Positions 1 to 9,904 of a stretch of 64,000 bases of DNA are shown here, piece by piece. The stretch is from Chryseobacterium sp. RU37D (GTDB taxonomy: Bacteria; Bacteroidota; Bacteroidia; Flavobacteriales; Weeksellaceae). Positions within the stretch are counted from its first letter, which is position 1. Each line of letters starts with the position of its first letter. The notes under the pieces were generated by a model that was not told where the DNA came from, ran no database searches, and was given only the letters and a program-made list of their open reading frames with translations. Made by a program: the position numbers and the translations under genes. Location of the stretch: assembly GCF_900156075.1 (NCBI RefSeq), contig NZ_FTMM01000013.1, forward strand, positions 1-64,000, in the 5' to 3' direction.

Positions 1-87
1 ATAAGATTTGAAACGTTGGATATTACTTGGAAGAATCTGCATTTTTTAGCATTTTCTTTAAGATTAATCAAAAAATTAAAAGTTTAA
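1..87 (+). CDS. C-terminal end of an upstream gene (partial)
   Basis: An open frame runs from the first base of the window to a TAA at 85-87 and gives 28 residues ending in a basic tail (LRLIKKLKV). It lies 9 nt before the beta-mannosidase start. The start is outside the window and the fragment is too short to name; the tail loosely resembles ends of glycosyltransferases, but that is only an impression. The alternative is a chance open frame. Confidence 0.5.
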   Translation: MRFETLDITWKNLHFLAFSLRLIKKLKV

Positions 88-96
88 ACAACTTCG

Positions 97-2565
97 ATGA
101 CAAAATCCATACTTTTTATTTTACTTTTCATTCAAATTTTAATTAGTGCCCAATTTTCCGAGCGGAATTTATCCACCGAAAAATGGCAATTCAAAAATGC
201 CAAAGAAAATAAATGGCTGACCGCCACGGTCCCGGGAACAGTTCATCTGGATTTGATGAAAAATAAAATCATTCCTGATCCTTTTAAAGATGAAAATGAA
301 AAAAAAGTGCAATGGGTTGAGAATGAAGATTGGGATTATCAGACGAGTTTTAAAATATCTCCAAAGGAACTGGGAAATCAGAATATTGATTTGATTTTTA
401 ATGGGTTGGATACCTTTTCGGAAATTTATTTAAACGGAAGGTTGTTGATTAAAACAGATAATATGTTCAGAAAATGGGAAATCCCTGTTAAGGTATATCT
501 GAAAGCGGGTGATAACTTGTTGTTGGTAAAATTCAAATCTTCAGTAAATGTCGGGAAAGAGCTGGCAAAGAAAGTTCCTTTTACCATACCGGAATCGCCG
601 AGAAGCTTTGTGAGAAAAGCACAATATCAGTTCGGGTGGGATTGGGGCCCGAGATTGGTAACGGCAGGAATCTGGAAAAATGTAAAGCTTGAATTTTGGA
701 AAAATGCAAAAATTAATAATGCAAAAATTGAGCAAAGATCTTTATCCGGTCAAAAAGCGGATCTTATGATTTTTACGGAAATCAAAGCTGATAAAGAAGG
801 AAATTATTCATTGTGTATCAATGATAAAATTAACAATATTCAATTGAAAAAAGGAAAAAATACAGCTCAGTTTCCTTTTACGATTAATAATCCAAAACTT
901 TGGCAGCCAAACGGCTGGGGCGAACCCAATTTATATGATGTAAAAATTTTGCTGCAAAAAGATACAAGAACACTGGCTGAAAAAAATGAAAGAATTGGTT
1001 TAAGAACGATTGAATTAATTCGGGAAAAAGACGAAAAAGGAAAATCTTTTTATTTTAAAGTAAACGGAAATCCCATGTATGCTAAAGGCACGAACTGGAT
1101 TCCATCCGACAGCTTCACACCCAGAATTACGAAAGAAAAATATCAAAAGCTTATCAAGGACACTAAAGATGCCAACATGAATATGATCCGTGTCTGGGGT
1201 GGCGGAATTTACGAAGATGATGAGTTTTACAAGGCTTGCGATGAAAACGGAATTCTTGTCTGGCAGGATTTTATGTTTGCCGGAACTTTTTATCCGTCAG
1301 ATGAAAATTTTCAACAAAATGTTGAGTTTGAAGTAAAAGATCAAATCGAAAGGCTCCAAAATCATCCGTCTTTAGCTTTATGGTGCGGAAATAACGAAAT
1401 TGATGAAGCAATTGTCAATTGGGGATATCAAAAGCAGTTAAAATATTCAAAAACAGATTCTTTACAAGTTTGGAAAGACTACAAGAAAATTTTTCATGAA
1501 ATCATTCCAAATGCCATAAAAAAATATGCGACAAATGACAAATTAATATATTGGCCAAGCTCGCCTTCCATTGGTTGGGGGCATAAGGAAAGCCTTACAG
1601 AAGGAGATTCTCATTATTGGGGAGTTTGGTGGGGTGAGCAGCCATTCGAGGTTTTCAACGAAAAAGTTCCAAGGTTTGCTTCGGAATATGGTTTTCAAGG
1701 GATGGCTACCCTGGAAACAACGAAAGCTATGTTTTCAGGAATACCTGATTTAAGCTTACAAAATGGCACAATCAAAGCACACGAAAAGCATTCCAGAGGT
1801 TGGGAAATTATTGATAATTATATGAAAAGGGATTACAAAATTCCAACTGATTTTGTGAAATATAACTACATTTCTCAATTGCTTCAGGCCCGCGGGATGC
1901 AGATTGCCATTGAAGCGCACCGTCGCGCAAAACCTTATAATATGGGATCTTTGTACTGGCAGCTAAATGATTGTTGGTCAGTGGTTTCATGGTCTTCGAT
2001 TGATTATTTGGGTAATTGGAAAGCGCTGCATTATCAGGTTAAAAGAAGCTTTGAAAATATTTTAATTTCTGTAGAAGAGAAAGAAAAAACGTACGATATT
2101 TATTTTATAAATGATTTATTAACCGATCTCGATGGTCGTTCGAAAGTGGAATTGGTAGATTTTAACGGAAAAATTTTATGGTCAATTAATGCGGCGAATG
2201 CTCTGGAAGCCAATTCATCACGAAAACATTTTGAAATAGAAAAAGCAGATTTTGCAAAATTTGATTTATCGAAGGTTTTCTTAAAAATCAGCTTTAACAA
2301 TAATGAGCATAATGCAGAAAAATTATTCTATTTCAATAAGCCAAAAGATTTAAAACTTCCAAAACCTGAAATTAAAATAAGAAAAATATCCCCCACGGAA
2401 ATTGAAATTTCTACAGATATTCTGGCCAAAGATATTTATCTGATCGGGGATACCCATTTTAGCGATAATTTCTTCGATTTATTACCAAAAACTTCGAAAA
2501 AAATTACGCTTTCAAAACCTTTAGAAAAAATTGAGGTAATCAGTTTGTTTGATACGATGAATTAA
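97..2565 (+). CDS. Secreted/periplasmic beta-mannosidase, glycoside hydrolase family 2
   Basis: This 822-residue protein is predicted to remove terminal beta-mannose residues from mannans or N-glycan cores. A signal peptide covers about residues 1-18 and ends in ISAQ. The GH2 order follows: jelly-roll sugar-binding domain (about 25-200), Ig-like domain, then a TIM barrel. The acid/base Glu lies in WCGNNE (about E434) and the nucleophile Glu in ASEYGFQ (about E530); the length is typical for family beta-mannosidases. The ATG gives a clean signal peptide. The 3' flank holds an interspersed repeat rather than a clear terminator. Beta-mannosidase is preferred over beta-galactosidase from the overall GH2 pattern, which is family knowledge and not proof of substrate. 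Confidence 0.9.
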   Translation: MTKSILFILLFIQILISAQFSERNLSTEKWQFKNAKENKWLTATVPGTVHLDLMKNKIIPDPFKDENEKKVQWVENEDWDYQTSFKISPKELGNQNIDLIFNGLDTFSEIYLNGRLLIKTDNMFRKWEIPVKVYLKAGDNLLLVKFKSSVNVGKELAKKVPFTIPESPRSFVRKAQYQFGWDWGPRLVTAGIWKNVKLEFWKNAKINNAKIEQRSLSGQKADLMIFTEIKADKEGNYSLCINDKINNIQLKKGKNTAQFPFTINNPKLWQPNGWGEPNLYDVKILLQKDTRTLAEKNERIGLRTIELIREKDEKGKSFYFKVNGNPMYAKGTNWIPSDSFTPRITKEKYQKLIKDTKDANMNMIRVWGGGIYEDDEFYKACDENGILVWQDFMFAGTFYPSDENFQQNVEFEVKDQIERLQNHPSLALWCGNNEIDEAIVNWGYQKQLKYSKTDSLQVWKDYKKIFHEIIPNAIKKYATNDKLIYWPSSPSIGWGHKESLTEGDSHYWGVWWGEQPFEVFNEKVPRFASEYGFQGMATLETTKAMFSGIPDLSLQNGTIKAHEKHSRGWEIIDNYMKRDYKIPTDFVKYNYISQLLQARGMQIAIEAHRRAKPYNMGSLYWQLNDCWSVVSWSSIDYLGNWKALHYQVKRSFENILISVEEKEKTYDIYFINDLLTDLDGRSKVELVDFNGKILWSINAANALEANSSRKHFEIEKADFAKFDLSKVFLKISFNNNEHNAEKLFYFNKPKDLKLPKPEIKIRKISPTEIEISTDILAKDIYLIGDTHFSDNFFDLLPKTSKKITLSKPLEKIEVISLFDTMN

Positions 2566-2585
2566 TTATGCTTTCAATGTTTTTT

Positions 2586-2681
2586 AGAAGCTATTCCAGC
2601 TTTCCGCTATATCTTTTGGGTTACGGCCTTCGCTTCGCTCCGGCCGCAACCCAGAAGGATGCCGCTGCAATCCGGGCTAGG
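2586..2681 (+). repeat. Interspersed bipartite repeat with central hairpin, copy 1
   Basis: The outer blocks AGAAGCTATTCCAGC-TTTCCGC (2586-2607) and GCCGCTGCAATCCGGGCTAG (2661-2680) flank a GC-rich hairpin at 2618-2652 (GGGTTACGGCC paired with GGCCGCAACCC-type bases). The same outer blocks recur in reverse orientation at 48071-48190 with a different central hairpin. This is a family of non-coding repeat units; no transposase is encoded. Function unknown. Confidence 0.7.
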
Positions 2682-2805
2682 ATGTTAGTGCTGGTGGTTT
2701 CGAGTGCCTCAGCTACCTAAGAAATGGCAGTATGTTCTCAATGATGAAAGCAAAGTATTGCAGTTCTGTAAAGAAAAATCTAATTTTACACTTTAAATAT
2801 TTCTC

Positions 2806-5253
2806 TTGAACTACGCCCAAATCGTTTTACCATTAAATTTAAAAGGTTCTTTCACTTACAAAGTTCCCGAAGAATTACAGTCTGAAATTCAGCCTGGGAT
2901 GCGGGTTTTGGTGCCTTTTGGAGGAAAGAAAATCTATACGGGAATAGTCTTCGAGCTTCACGGGAATGCTCCGGAAAACTTTATAGTCAAAGAAGTGATC
3001 AGCATTTTGGATGATAAACCAATTCTGCCGAAGGAGCAAATTAAGTTCTGGAACTGGCTTTCAGACTATTACTTATGTAGTCTGGGTGAAATTTACCGTT
3101 TTGCCTTTCCATCTTCCCTGAAGCTTGAGAGTGAGACATATCTAAAATTAAAGCCAAATATTACGGTAGACTTTGAAAACCTGGATGTAAATGAAATGTA
3201 TCTTATTCAGGCACTGGAAGTTCGCCAGCTTATTAATTTGACGGATATTGAGGCTTTTATTCCTAAAAAGGATATTATTAAAACCATCAATTCACTGATT
3301 GATCTGCAGTATATCGAAATTGATGAAAAAATTGCAGAAAAATATAAGGCTAAAGAGGTTGCTTATGTTAAAATTAATGACGAAGTTTTAAAAAATAAAA
3401 ACTTTACGGAGATTCTTTTAACACTAAAAAGATCTCAAAAGCAAAAAGAGCTTTTTCTTGTCATTCTTGAAAAAAAGACGGAAAATCCTGATCTTCATAT
3501 TAAAAAATCTGAGCTGTTTGAGGATGGATATTTTGCCGGTTCTCATTTTAAAGCTTTGGCAGAGAAAAACTTGGTCGAAGAATATTACATGCAAAAAGAC
3601 AGGATTGAAAGCTATGAAGGAGAAATTGAAGAAATCGAGAAGCTTTCCGAGTCTCAAAAAATAGCAAAATCTGGAGTGGATGAAGCTTTTGCAGAAGGAA
3701 AAAATGTGCTGCTTCACGGGGTGACTTCTTCCGGAAAGACGCACATCTACTTAGAAAAAATTGAAGAGAGCATTCAGGAAGGGAAAAACGTTTTGCTCTT
3801 ACTTCCTGAAATATCTTTAACCAAGCAGATCACGCAAAGATTAGAAAAAAAATACGGCAGCCAGTTGGGATTTTATCATCAGAAGCTCACTGATTTTGAA
3901 CGCGTTGAAGTTTGGAAAAGAGTGAGGCAGAACGATATTAAAGTTCTTATAGGTACTCGTAATGCTTTATTTTTACCATTTCAGAATCTGGGATTAATCG
4001 TTGTGGATGAAGAGCATGATTCTGCATACAGACCGCGGGAGGTTTTACCTTATTTTAATGCAAAGGATGCTGCCCTGGTCTTTGGAAATTTTTATGAAGC
4101 TAAAGTAATTCTGGGATCTGCAACGCCTTCAGTTGAAAGTTATTACAATGCCCGGAAAGCTAAATTAAAATATGTTTTCATTGAGGGGCGTTTCGGAAAT
4201 GTAAGGCTGCCAGAATATGAATTGGTTAATCTTAAAGAAGCTCAGGATTCCAAAAAAGCCTCCGGGAATTTTTCTTTACGGTTGATTGATGAAGTTAAAA
4301 AAACTTTAGAAGAGAAAAATCAGATTATTGTACTTCATAACCGCCGTGGTTATGCCAATGTCGTAGAATGTGAGACCTGCGGCTATGTAAACTACTGCTC
4401 CAATTGTGATGTTGTGATGACATATCATAAATCTTCCAATGAAATGAAATGTCATTACTGCGGCCAGAGAGCTTCCAAACCGAAGATCTGCCCAAAATGT
4501 CATTCTGAAAACCTTAATGAAAGAGGAGTGGGTGTGGAGCAGATTTATGAAGAAATTTCAAAATTATTTCCTGAAAATGAGGTAGATAGAATGGATGTGG
4601 ATTCTATGAGGAAGAAATTTGCTTACGAAAAATTATACGAAAAAATTGAGGAGAGAGAAACGGATATTATAGTCGGTACTCAGATGATTTCCAAAGGATT
4701 AGATTTTGATCATATTGAGTTGGTAGCCATTCCGAAAGCTGACTCTTTATTATATGTACAGGATTTCAGGGCAGAAGAAAGAGCGTATCAGCTGATCACT
4801 CAGGTGTCTGGAAGGGCGGGAAGGGTTTCCGGGAAAGGGAAAATCCTGATTCAGACTTTTAATCCGGAGCATTCTGTTTTTCAATTAATTAAAATGAATA
4901 ATCCGGCAAAGATTTACAAATATATTTTAACAGAAAGACAGAAATTCCATTATCCGCCATTTACTAAATTAATCATGATCGAGCTGAAGCACAGAAGAGA
5001 AGATAAGGCCAGCCGCGCTTCTCAGTTTTTAGGATCCATTTTTAGAAAATATCTTCCGGAAGACTGTGTTTTGGGTCCGGAAAAAGCTCAGATTGCAAGA
5101 CTTAATAACCTCTATCAGTTTCAGATTATGCTTAAACTTCCTCGCGGAAAAAAATATGAAGAGTATAAAAAACTGGTTTTGATAAGTTTAAAAGAATTTG
5201 ACGAAATTACTGCTTATCAAAGCATTAAAAAAGTCATTTTTGTAGATTTTTAA
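2806..5253 (+). CDS. priA: Primosomal protein N' (PriA helicase)
   Basis: PriA is the 3'-to-5' helicase that reloads the replisome at stalled forks. The 815-residue product has an N-terminal DNA-binding domain beginning with YAQIVLPLNL, a Walker A motif GVTSSGKT near residue 305, a DEEHD Walker B near 402, and the zinc-binding cysteine cluster (CETC, CSNC, CHYC, CPKC) between about 523 and 565 inside the helicase lobes. Length is normal for Bacteroidota PriA. The start is TTG: the conserved N-terminal strand begins right at this codon and the next in-frame Met (residue 32) would remove it. It stands alone, with a repeat upstream. Confidence 0.95.
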   Translation: MNYAQIVLPLNLKGSFTYKVPEELQSEIQPGMRVLVPFGGKKIYTGIVFELHGNAPENFIVKEVISILDDKPILPKEQIKFWNWLSDYYLCSLGEIYRFAFPSSLKLESETYLKLKPNITVDFENLDVNEMYLIQALEVRQLINLTDIEAFIPKKDIIKTINSLIDLQYIEIDEKIAEKYKAKEVAYVKINDEVLKNKNFTEILLTLKRSQKQKELFLVILEKKTENPDLHIKKSELFEDGYFAGSHFKALAEKNLVEEYYMQKDRIESYEGEIEEIEKLSESQKIAKSGVDEAFAEGKNVLLHGVTSSGKTHIYLEKIEESIQEGKNVLLLLPEISLTKQITQRLEKKYGSQLGFYHQKLTDFERVEVWKRVRQNDIKVLIGTRNALFLPFQNLGLIVVDEEHDSAYRPREVLPYFNAKDAALVFGNFYEAKVILGSATPSVESYYNARKAKLKYVFIEGRFGNVRLPEYELVNLKEAQDSKKASGNFSLRLIDEVKKTLEEKNQIIVLHNRRGYANVVECETCGYVNYCSNCDVVMTYHKSSNEMKCHYCGQRASKPKICPKCHSENLNERGVGVEQIYEEISKLFPENEVDRMDVDSMRKKFAYEKLYEKIEERETDIIVGTQMISKGLDFDHIELVAIPKADSLLYVQDFRAEERAYQLITQVSGRAGRVSGKGKILIQTFNPEHSVFQLIKMNNPAKIYKYILTERQKFHYPPFTKLIMIELKHRREDKASRASQFLGSIFRKYLPEDCVLGPEKAQIARLNNLYQFQIMLKLPRGKKYEEYKKLVLISLKEFDEITAYQSIKKVIFVDF

Positions 5254-5413
5254 CAATTTTTAACAAACTTTATAGTGTTTTATAACTAGCCTCCGAACTT
5301 ACTTATAGCAATATTTTCTACATTTGACCGTTGATTATATGTTTGGAATTTTAATTTTCAATTTAACCCGTTGATTTTTACTTTATCCAAACAATAGCAA
5401 AATGAAAAAATAG

Positions 5414-6880
5414 ATGGTAAATTTCAGAAGATATATTTCAGGTTTGACGGTACTGGCTTCAGGGTTTTTCCTTGCACAGACTACCGTTTCTACAGTTCTA
5501 TATTCTCCGGCTTACGACAATCAGAAAAGTTTAAACTTACCTTCTCCCATCACTTCGGCGGTGGAGAAAACTATTTTGTCGGCTAAAGAACTTGTAGACA
5601 TTAATGTAAACACAATGATGACTGACCCGGTGCTCAAAAACGCAGACTGGGGATTCGTAGTGTATGACCCTAAAACGAAGAAAATAATCTCTTCGTACAA
5701 CGAAAATACTCCTTTGGTTCCGGCTTCTACAACAAAATTGCTTACCACTGAAACAGCAATGAACCTGTTGGGTGAGAACTATCGTTGGATAACCCAGTTG
5801 GAATATTCAGGAAGTATTGATGAAAATGGAGTTTTAAATGGAAATCTTTATGTCGAAGGAAGCGGTGATCCGTCTTTAGGAACGAATAAGGCAGGGGCCT
5901 GGTCTTACAGAGACATCATTTCAGATTTCATCGGTGGGCTTTCCCGTGAAGGTATCAAAAAGGTAAATGGTGATATCATCATTCAGACAGCGCTTTTCAA
6001 AGGTAATATTTCAAAACTTCCGGAAAATGTTGTTTGGTTAGAAAATAACAACTATTATCTGCCTGCTGGTACCACAAACGGAATCAACCCGGCCAACGAA
6101 AAGCTGATCGTAAAAGGAAACAGCTTTTCCGGAAATAAGAAGTTTTTCTATGTATCTCCTTACAACAAACAAATGGTATATGCCGATAAATACGAAGGTG
6201 ATGCTATTTTAACGACAAAATTACCGGAGGCGCCGGCTTATCTGGCCAATTCTTTTAGAACTACTCTGGTAAAAAGTGGAATCGGAGTAACAGGAAAAGT
6301 AATTTCTAAAATGACAGACGCCAGCCCTGAAAATAGAAAACTGGTTTCAGCATATAAATCACCTACTTTAAGTGATATTATTTATTATACTAATCAGCAC
6401 AGTGATAATGGCTTAGCGGAAGCATTGTTGAAAACTGTAGGATTCCAAAGCTTAGGCGATCAGACTGCTGAATCTGGAAGAAGAGTGGTAACCGAGCATC
6501 TTAAAAATGAAGGTTTCGATATGATGGGCTTAAATTATATGGACGGAAGCGGGCTTTCAAGGAGCAATAACGTAACACCTATCTCTCAGGTAAAATTTTT
6601 AACTTCATTAATGGATGAAAAATATTATAAGACATATTTTAATTCACTACCGGTAGGAGGCCAGTCCGGAACATTGAAAAGAATGTTCATCGGGACAGGA
6701 AACGGACAGGTTTTTGCTAAAACAGGAACTTTAAATAAAGTAAAAACCTTGGCAGGATATATGAAAACAAATACAGGGAAGACTTTAGTTTTTTCGTTAA
6801 TGGTTAATAATTATGCAGGATCAGTAGATATGGTGAAGAAAAGAATGGAAAAAATTCTGGAGCCTGCATTAGAATTATAG
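5414..6880 (+). CDS. dacB: D-alanyl-D-alanine carboxypeptidase/endopeptidase, PBP4 type (family S13)
   Basis: This periplasmic enzyme trims or cleaves peptidoglycan peptide cross-links. In 488 residues it shows an N-terminal signal sequence (about 1-21, ending FFLAQ) and the three penicillin-binding motifs: SxxK in PASTTK (Ser about 105), SDN in QHSDNGLAEA (about 330), and KTG in AKTGTLNK (about 436). The large insert between SxxK and SxN is characteristic of class C PBP4. The ATG at 5414 directly follows a three-codon frame ATG AAA AAA TAG. A terminator lies at 6902-6937. Confidence 0.93.
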   Translation: MVNFRRYISGLTVLASGFFLAQTTVSTVLYSPAYDNQKSLNLPSPITSAVEKTILSAKELVDINVNTMMTDPVLKNADWGFVVYDPKTKKIISSYNENTPLVPASTTKLLTTETAMNLLGENYRWITQLEYSGSIDENGVLNGNLYVEGSGDPSLGTNKAGAWSYRDIISDFIGGLSREGIKKVNGDIIIQTALFKGNISKLPENVVWLENNNYYLPAGTTNGINPANEKLIVKGNSFSGNKKFFYVSPYNKQMVYADKYEGDAILTTKLPEAPAYLANSFRTTLVKSGIGVTGKVISKMTDASPENRKLVSAYKSPTLSDIIYYTNQHSDNGLAEALLKTVGFQSLGDQTAESGRRVVTEHLKNEGFDMMGLNYMDGSGLSRSNNVTPISQVKFLTSLMDEKYYKTYFNSLPVGGQSGTLKRMFIGTGNGQVFAKTGTLNKVKTLAGYMKTNTGKTLVFSLMVNNYAGSVDMVKKRMEKILEPALEL

Positions 6881-6901
6881 AATTATTAAAATTTTATTAA
6901 T

Positions 6902-6937
6902 AAAAAGACCTTTTAATCAATGATTAGAAGGTTTTTT
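6902..6937 (+). terminator. Intrinsic terminator after dacB
   Basis: An 18/17-nt imperfect hairpin (AAAAAGACCTTTTAATCA opposite TGATTAGAAGGTTTTTT) with a one-base loop ends in a T run. The following TATCTTTG (6939-6946) is a possible -7 promoter element for the next gene. Confidence 0.75.
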
Positions 6938-6965
6938 ATATCTTTGACGCTTATACAACTTGAAT

Positions 6966-8894
6966 ATGAAGAAATTTTGTTTTTTGATTTTGGGCATTCT
7001 GATATTCCAACAAGTTTTTGCTCAGAACGATAATCTTGAAAAGAAAGGTTTGATTTCCAAAGAAATGAAATCTTTTACTAATAAAATGGCAGTCGGAAAC
7101 CTGAACCCGAATACGCAGAACTATGACCTTCAGTACCAGAGAATGGACGTCACTTTGAATCCTCCAACATACAATATTACAGGTTCGGTAACCTCCCATT
7201 TTAAGCCTAATCAAAGTATGAGCAGCATCTATTTTGATTTAGCCAATACATTGACGGTTTCTCAGGTTCAATATCATGGAAATATGCTTGTTTTTCAGCA
7301 ACTTCCGACAAAAGAAGTGAGGATTGATTTTCAGAGTGCTTTACCTGCTAATGTTTTGGATTCTTTAACGATAACTTATTCCGGGCCTCCTGCAACGGAT
7401 AATGATGCTTTTAGAGCGGGAACTCAAAACGGAACTCCGATAATCTCTACTTTAAATGAACCTTATGGAGCCCAGGACTGGTTTCCAACGAAACAGAGCA
7501 TGAATGATAAGATCGATAAATTTGATTTTAAAATCACGACACCTTCTCAGTACAGTGTTGCAGCAAATGGAAAATTCATGTCTGAAACAAATCTTCCAAA
7601 CAATCAGAAACTGACTTTCTGGAGAACAATGTATCCAACAGCTGCTTATCTAATTGCTCTTTCGATTACAAATTTTGTAAAATTAAATGACACGATGGGA
7701 AATCCTCCGTTTCCTTTTGTAAATTATATTTATCCTACATCACAAGCCAATTCGACGATTATGTCTAATATTAATTGGACTAAAGATGTGATGAATACTT
7801 TTGAAACCTATTTTGGTGCATATCCTTTCAGGAATGAAAAATACGGACACATGGAATATCAGTACAATGGAGTTTGTATGGAACATCAGACAATGTCCTC
7901 TATGAGCTCTTGGGGAAAAGGAACAATAGCGCATGAGCTTGCTCATCAATGGTTTGGAGATAAAGTAACTTGTGGAGCCTGGAACGATATATGGCTAAAC
8001 GAAGGCTTTGCAACTTTTGGAGAACATTTGGCCAACGAAAAACTATTGATGACCAATGCTCAGTTTATGGCTTACTTATTGGATCAGAAAAATTATGTTA
8101 CAAGTGCGCCGGGAGGAAGTGTTTACGTTGCTGATTCTAATTTGAGTAATATAAATTCTATTTTCAGTGGAAGATTATCATATTCAAAAGGTGGATATGT
8201 TTTGAGGATGTTGAAATGGATTTTAGGAGATACAGCTTTTTATCAAGCAATTCAAGATTATCATTCAAGACCGAATCTGGCATATAACTATGTTAAAACC
8301 CAAGATTTCAATACTTCGTTGCTTCAGTCAACAGGGATTAATTTTACAGAGTTTTTCAATGATTGGATCTATGGTGAAGGATATCCCACTTACAATATCA
8401 GGTGGAAACAAAATGGAAATACACTTACCATAAAAGCCATACAAACACAAAGCAGCCCGACGGTAAGTTTTTTCGAAATGCCGTTACCCATAAAAGTGAA
8501 CGGAACTGCCGGTCAGGTTGCATACTTTGCTTTAAATAATACAATGAACAACCAATATTTTGTTCAAAATGTAGGATTTCCTGTTGCAAGTATAGAATTT
8601 AATTATGAATATCAGATTTTAGAGAAAAGTTCAACCGTAACTCAGGACAACACATTAAGTAGCATAGATATAAACAAAGAAGAGTTTGCCTTATATCCGA
8701 ATCCGACAAAAAATGAATTGAATATTAAAGGAATTAATAAACCAACTGATTTCTCTATTTATTTCACTGATGGAAAATTAGTAAGTAAAGGAGCTTACCA
8801 GCCGGAAAAACCAATCAATATTTCAGAATTGGTTCCTGGAGCTTATATTTTTAAAATTAATGACAAGAATATTAAGTTTATTAAAAAATATTAA
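6966..8894 (+). CDS. Secreted M1-family metallopeptidase with T9SS C-terminal signal
   Basis: This is a predicted extracellular zinc aminopeptidase of 642 residues. It has a signal peptide (KKFCFLILGILIFQQVFAQ), an N-terminal beta domain, a substrate motif near GVCMEHQTM (variant of the usual GxMEN), the zinc motif HELAHQWFG (first His about 323) and the third ligand in NEGFA about 23 residues later. The last 80 residues carry the type A T9SS sorting pattern, with LYPNPTKNELNI and a final KFIKKY. The ATG at 6966 is preferred over an in-frame TTG at 6960 because it directly precedes the basic signal-peptide n-region. It is monocistronic, with a strong terminator behind it. Confidence 0.92.
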   Translation: MKKFCFLILGILIFQQVFAQNDNLEKKGLISKEMKSFTNKMAVGNLNPNTQNYDLQYQRMDVTLNPPTYNITGSVTSHFKPNQSMSSIYFDLANTLTVSQVQYHGNMLVFQQLPTKEVRIDFQSALPANVLDSLTITYSGPPATDNDAFRAGTQNGTPIISTLNEPYGAQDWFPTKQSMNDKIDKFDFKITTPSQYSVAANGKFMSETNLPNNQKLTFWRTMYPTAAYLIALSITNFVKLNDTMGNPPFPFVNYIYPTSQANSTIMSNINWTKDVMNTFETYFGAYPFRNEKYGHMEYQYNGVCMEHQTMSSMSSWGKGTIAHELAHQWFGDKVTCGAWNDIWLNEGFATFGEHLANEKLLMTNAQFMAYLLDQKNYVTSAPGGSVYVADSNLSNINSIFSGRLSYSKGGYVLRMLKWILGDTAFYQAIQDYHSRPNLAYNYVKTQDFNTSLLQSTGINFTEFFNDWIYGEGYPTYNIRWKQNGNTLTIKAIQTQSSPTVSFFEMPLPIKVNGTAGQVAYFALNNTMNNQYFVQNVGFPVASIEFNYEYQILEKSSTVTQDNTLSSIDINKEEFALYPNPTKNELNIKGINKPTDFSIYFTDGKLVSKGAYQPEKPINISELVPGAYIFKINDKNIKFIKKY

Positions 8895-8980
8895 TTTCTA
8901 GATTTAATAGAAGTTGTTAGATAGAACTATTAATATTAAAATATTAAATTAATATTTTAATTTGATTTTAGCTTTTTATT

Positions 8981-9026
8981 AAAAAATACAAATAAGCCTG
9001 CTCTAGCAGGCTTATTTGTATTTTTT
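8981..9026 (+). terminator. Strong intrinsic terminator
   Basis: A perfect 21-bp stem (AAAAAATACAAATAAGCCTGC and its complement) closes a TCTA loop and ends in six T. It can work on both strands. It ends the M1 peptidase transcript. Confidence 0.9.
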
Positions 9027-9053
9027 GATTTGTGTTTTTTTGTATTATATTTG
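9024..9053 (+). promoter_or_regulatory. Bacteroidota-type promoter of the 9087 gene
   Basis: TTTG (9024-9027) and TATATTTG (9046-9053) are 18 nt apart, matching the -33 TTTG / -7 TAnnTTTG pattern of Bacteroidota housekeeping sigma factors. The -33 element overlaps the 3' end of the preceding terminator. Confidence 0.55.
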
Positions 9054-9086
9054 GGCAAAAATTAACTTTTTTAATAAATACAAATT

Positions 9087-9752
9087 ATGAAAAAACTAAC
9101 CCTATTAGCTTTTATAGCTTCTTCTGCATTTGGATATGCGCAGGTTGGAATTAACACACCAACACCTCAAAAAACTTTACATGTAAACGGCGCCGTTCAA
9201 CTTACAAATGAATTGAGTGTAGGAGGAAACGCCAAAACTGCCGGATCAGCCGGAACAGCCGGGCAAATCCTTTCTTCAAATGGTCCGGGGGCAGCCCCAA
9301 TGTGGATAAGTGGTAATGCACTAAAATCTGCTGTTCTTGGAACCTTAAATAATAGCTCAGTTACTGTAACATCAAACAAATTGATTGGACATTCAATAAA
9401 ATTAACCACTGGAAGATGGCTGATATATGTGGGGGAATTATTAGAATCCACTGATGCAAGTTCCTCAACAGATAATATGTGGACGAGACTTACGATTAGC
9501 AGTAGTAACAGCGCGATATCTACAACAGGATTTACGCTTTTAGGCAGCAAACTTGTGTCTGGCTGGCTGGCACCGTCCATAGCAAGTATTGGCGCGTATA
9601 GTATGCTGACAGGTGTCATTCCTATCAATGTTACGAGCCCTTCAGTTGATATATATTTATGGATTGCAAATTGTGATGTTGTTGGTACCCCTCCTGCGAC
9701 AAAAGTTGGTAATAATGGAGAAAATTATTTCTTTGCCGTACCGGCCAACTAA
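9087..9752 (+). CDS. Secreted flavobacterial protein with VGINTxTPxxTLHVNG head
   Basis: The 221-residue product has a clear signal peptide (about 1-18, ending FGYAQ). The mature N-terminus VGINTPTPQKTLHVNGAVQL is a pattern seen at the start of many exported flavobacterial proteins of unknown role. A low-complexity stretch follows (KTAGSAGTAGQILSSNG), then a Ser/Thr/Val-rich beta domain with no catalytic motif recognised. No T9SS tail is evident. It has its own promoter and terminator, so it is a single-gene unit. It may be a structural or adhesive surface protein; that is inference. Confidence 0.65.
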   Translation: MKKLTLLAFIASSAFGYAQVGINTPTPQKTLHVNGAVQLTNELSVGGNAKTAGSAGTAGQILSSNGPGAAPMWISGNALKSAVLGTLNNSSVTVTSNKLIGHSIKLTTGRWLIYVGELLESTDASSSTDNMWTRLTISSSNSAISTTGFTLLGSKLVSGWLAPSIASIGAYSMLTGVIPINVTSPSVDIYLWIANCDVVGTPPATKVGNNGENYFFAVPAN

Positions 9753-9841
9753 GAAGCTTACTCAAAGGATTAATTAGAATTTATTATTTTCCATATAAAC
9801 TTAAATTCTAAAGACTCATTCAAGGATATAATAAATAATAC

Positions 9842-9873
9842 AGCTGTTTCATAAAATTGAAACAGCTTTTTTT
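9842..9873 (+). terminator. Intrinsic terminator after the 9087 gene
   Basis: AGCTGTTTC and GAAACAGCT form the stem around ATAAAATT, followed by a run of T up to 9873. Confidence 0.85.
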
Positions 9874-9904
9874 ATTAAATTAGCGCATCCAAAAATTACT
9901 AGAA

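Noticed and set aside
5402-5413. Minimal frame ATG AAA AAA TAG directly before dacB
   Set aside because: It abuts the dacB ATG and could act as a mini upstream frame, but such short ATG-stop strings are expected by chance in AT-rich DNA and nothing else supports a role.
9197-9628. 143-codon frame on the minus strand inside the 9087 gene
   Set aside because: The plus-strand frame has a signal peptide, promoter and terminator; the minus frame lacks motifs and is an antisense shadow.
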